A program made the translations under genes and the position numbers. Below are positions 13,309 to 14,452 of a DNA stretch of 14,452 bases, one piece after another. Numbering within the stretch: the stretch's first letter is position 1; every line of letters starts with the position of its first letter. The notes under the pieces were generated by a model. It ran no database searches and had not been told where the DNA came from. It saw nothing but the letters and a program-made list of their open reading frames with translations. The DNA comes from Leptolinea sp. UBA1437. GTDB taxonomy: Bacteria > Chloroflexota > Anaerolineae > Anaerolineales > Anaerolineaceae. The stretch is from NCBI GenBank assembly GCA_002329625.1, contig DCTP01000110.1:23327-37778 (forward strand). The letters run 5' to 3'.

Positions 13309-14452
13309 ATGCTGGATATGAATCTCATCCGAGAAAACCCCGAATTGGTCATCAAATCAATGAAGGATCGTCAAATGGATCCCGCTCCGGTGAATCGTGT
13401 TATCGAACTGGATACGGCCCGCCGAAAGCTACTTTCCGAATCAGAACAACTGAAAGCCGAACGGAATGCGACTTCTAAAGAAATTGGGCGAATCAAAGAT
13501 GCCGAGGAAAGAAACGCTAAAATAGAAGCGATGCGGCTTGTCGGCGATAAAATCGCCGAATTGGACAAGAAAGTAAAAGAAACGGAAGAAGAATTAAATT
13601 CGCTGATCATGATTATTCCCAATATCCCGGATCCGCGTGTACCTTATGGGGCAAGCGACGCGGAAAATGTAGTCGTCCGCTATGAAGGGAAAATCACGGA
13701 ACGAGAATTTGATCCGATTCCACACTGGGATTTGGGACCGGCGCTGGGGATCATCGATTTTGATCGCGGCGTGAAATTGACCGGCAGCCGTTTTTACATT
13801 CTGAACGGAGCCGGAGCCCGTCTGCAGCGCGCACTCATTGCTTTTATGCTCGATTTGCATATCCGGCAGGGTTATGAAGAACGGTACACGCCGTTTATGG
13901 TAAAAAGTGAAATACTCTACGGGTCCGGCCAATTGCCGAAATTCAGAGACAATCTTTATCATGATGCCGAAGAAGATTTTTGGATGGTGCCGACCGCCGA
14001 AGTGCCCCTGACCGGTCTCTATATGAACGAAATTATCGAAGAAGACAGCCTTCCGATGCGTTTTACCGCATATACTCCCTGTTTTCGACGCGAAAAAATG
14101 AGTGCCGGACGGGATGTACGCGGTATCAAGCGCGGTCATCAATTTGATAAGGTTGAAATGTATTGTTACAGTCATCCGGATAAATCAGCCGATGAACTGG
14201 ATCGGATGTTGAATGCCGCCGAAGAAACCTGCAGACAGTTGGATTTGCCTTATCGAATCGTCGCCCAATGCACCGGCGACCTGGGATTCAACGCCCGGAT
14301 TTGTTATGATATCGAAGTTTGGGCACCCGGCTGCAAGGAATGGCTGGAAGTTTCCTCGGTTTCCGATGACGGTGACTTTCAATCCCGCAGAGGAGCGATC
14401 CGCTTTCGGGACAAAGAAAGCGGAAAAACCCGTTTTTTGCATACATTGAACG
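13309..14452 (+). CDS. serS: Seryl-tRNA synthetase (partial, C-terminus beyond window)
   Basis: Class II aminoacyl-tRNA synthetase charging tRNA-Ser. 381 codons are present of an expected total near 425. Residues 1-100 form the N-terminal coiled-coil tRNA-binding arm (MLDMNLIRENPELV, then charged heptads). The catalytic domain has the serine-binding TAE loop (229-231, VPTAEVPLTGLY), motif 2 (C258-F-R260 with SAGRDVRGIKRGHQF), and the DIEVWAPGCKEWLEVSSVSDDGDFQSRR segment. The sequence stops at FLHTLN, just where motif 3 (usually TLNGS) begins. REKMSAGRD and SSVSDDGDFQ differ from the common SEAGSAGRD and SSCSNCTDFQ. AGAGGAG lies 6 bases before the ATG. The T-box leader upstream confirms the identity. 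Confidence 0.97.
   Translation, partial: MLDMNLIRENPELVIKSMKDRQMDPAPVNRVIELDTARRKLLSESEQLKAERNATSKEIGRIKDAEERNAKIEAMRLVGDKIAELDKKVKETEEELNSLIMIIPNIPDPRVPYGASDAENVVVRYEGKITEREFDPIPHWDLGPALGIIDFDRGVKLTGSRFYILNGAGARLQRALIAFMLDLHIRQGYEERYTPFMVKSEILYGSGQLPKFRDNLYHDAEEDFWMVPTAEVPLTGLYMNEIIEEDSLPMRFTAYTPCFRREKMSAGRDVRGIKRGHQFDKVEMYCYSHPDKSADELDRMLNAAEETCRQLDLPYRIVAQCTGDLGFNARICYDIEVWAPGCKEWLEVSSVSDDGDFQSRRGAIRFRDKESGKTRFLHTLN

Noticed and set aside
12952..14442. Minus-strand open frames across the serS region
   Set aside because: They are shadows of the T-box leader and serS, which read cleanly on the plus strand with a ribosome site and all expected motifs.
1..14452. CRISPR arrays, insertion sequences, tRNA or rRNA genes
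   Set aside because: I saw no regularly spaced repeats, transposase frames, terminal inverted repeats or tRNA-like cloverleaf sequences on either strand.

Overview
The window is about 14.5 kb of gene-dense bacterial chromosome of moderate GC (roughly mid-40s percent by eye) with no mobile elements. The gene set mixes a DnaD-type primosome protein, a T-box leader, a DUF151 bifunctional-nuclease protein and a two-S1-domain protein with a long charged tail. This fits a Chloroflexota bacterium, probably Anaerolineae. That placement is an inference from gene content; a Firmicutes relative is the main alternative.

Most of the window is transcribed on the minus strand. From right to left: (a) bfn-dnaB-dnaD-dnaC (11940 to 7873), tightly packed and starting at a TATAAT promoter. 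It encodes the replicative helicase, a DnaD-like factor and an unusual helicase-loader-like ATPase with two tandem AAA+ modules. (b) A cobalamin riboswitch with an intrinsic terminator (about 7835 to 7680), then btuF-btuC-btuD, a complete vitamin B12 ABC importer. (c) A three-gene unit with ATGA overlaps: a HAD phosphatase whose transcript looks leaderless, a 93-residue membrane protein, and a membrane-anchored S41 C-terminal processing protease. It ends in a terminator hairpin whose loop holds the stop codon. (d) An S1-domain RNA-binding protein with a consensus TTGACA/TATAAT promoter and its own terminator. (e) proB and the start of proA, for proline synthesis.

On the plus strand, a divergent OmpR-like regulator with a degenerate receiver domain starts near 12244. 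It is followed by a serine T-box leader (about 13035-13283) controlling serS, which runs off the right edge.

The most notable points are: the tandem DnaC-like protein, whose second module has lost key ATPase residues; the layered hairpins after the B12 aptamer; the dyads in the bfn/regulator divergent promoter region, one lying inside a 19-bp promoter spacer; and the degenerate response regulator. I see no clearly undescribed large system. The strongest novelty candidate is the two-module loader in its primosome operon.
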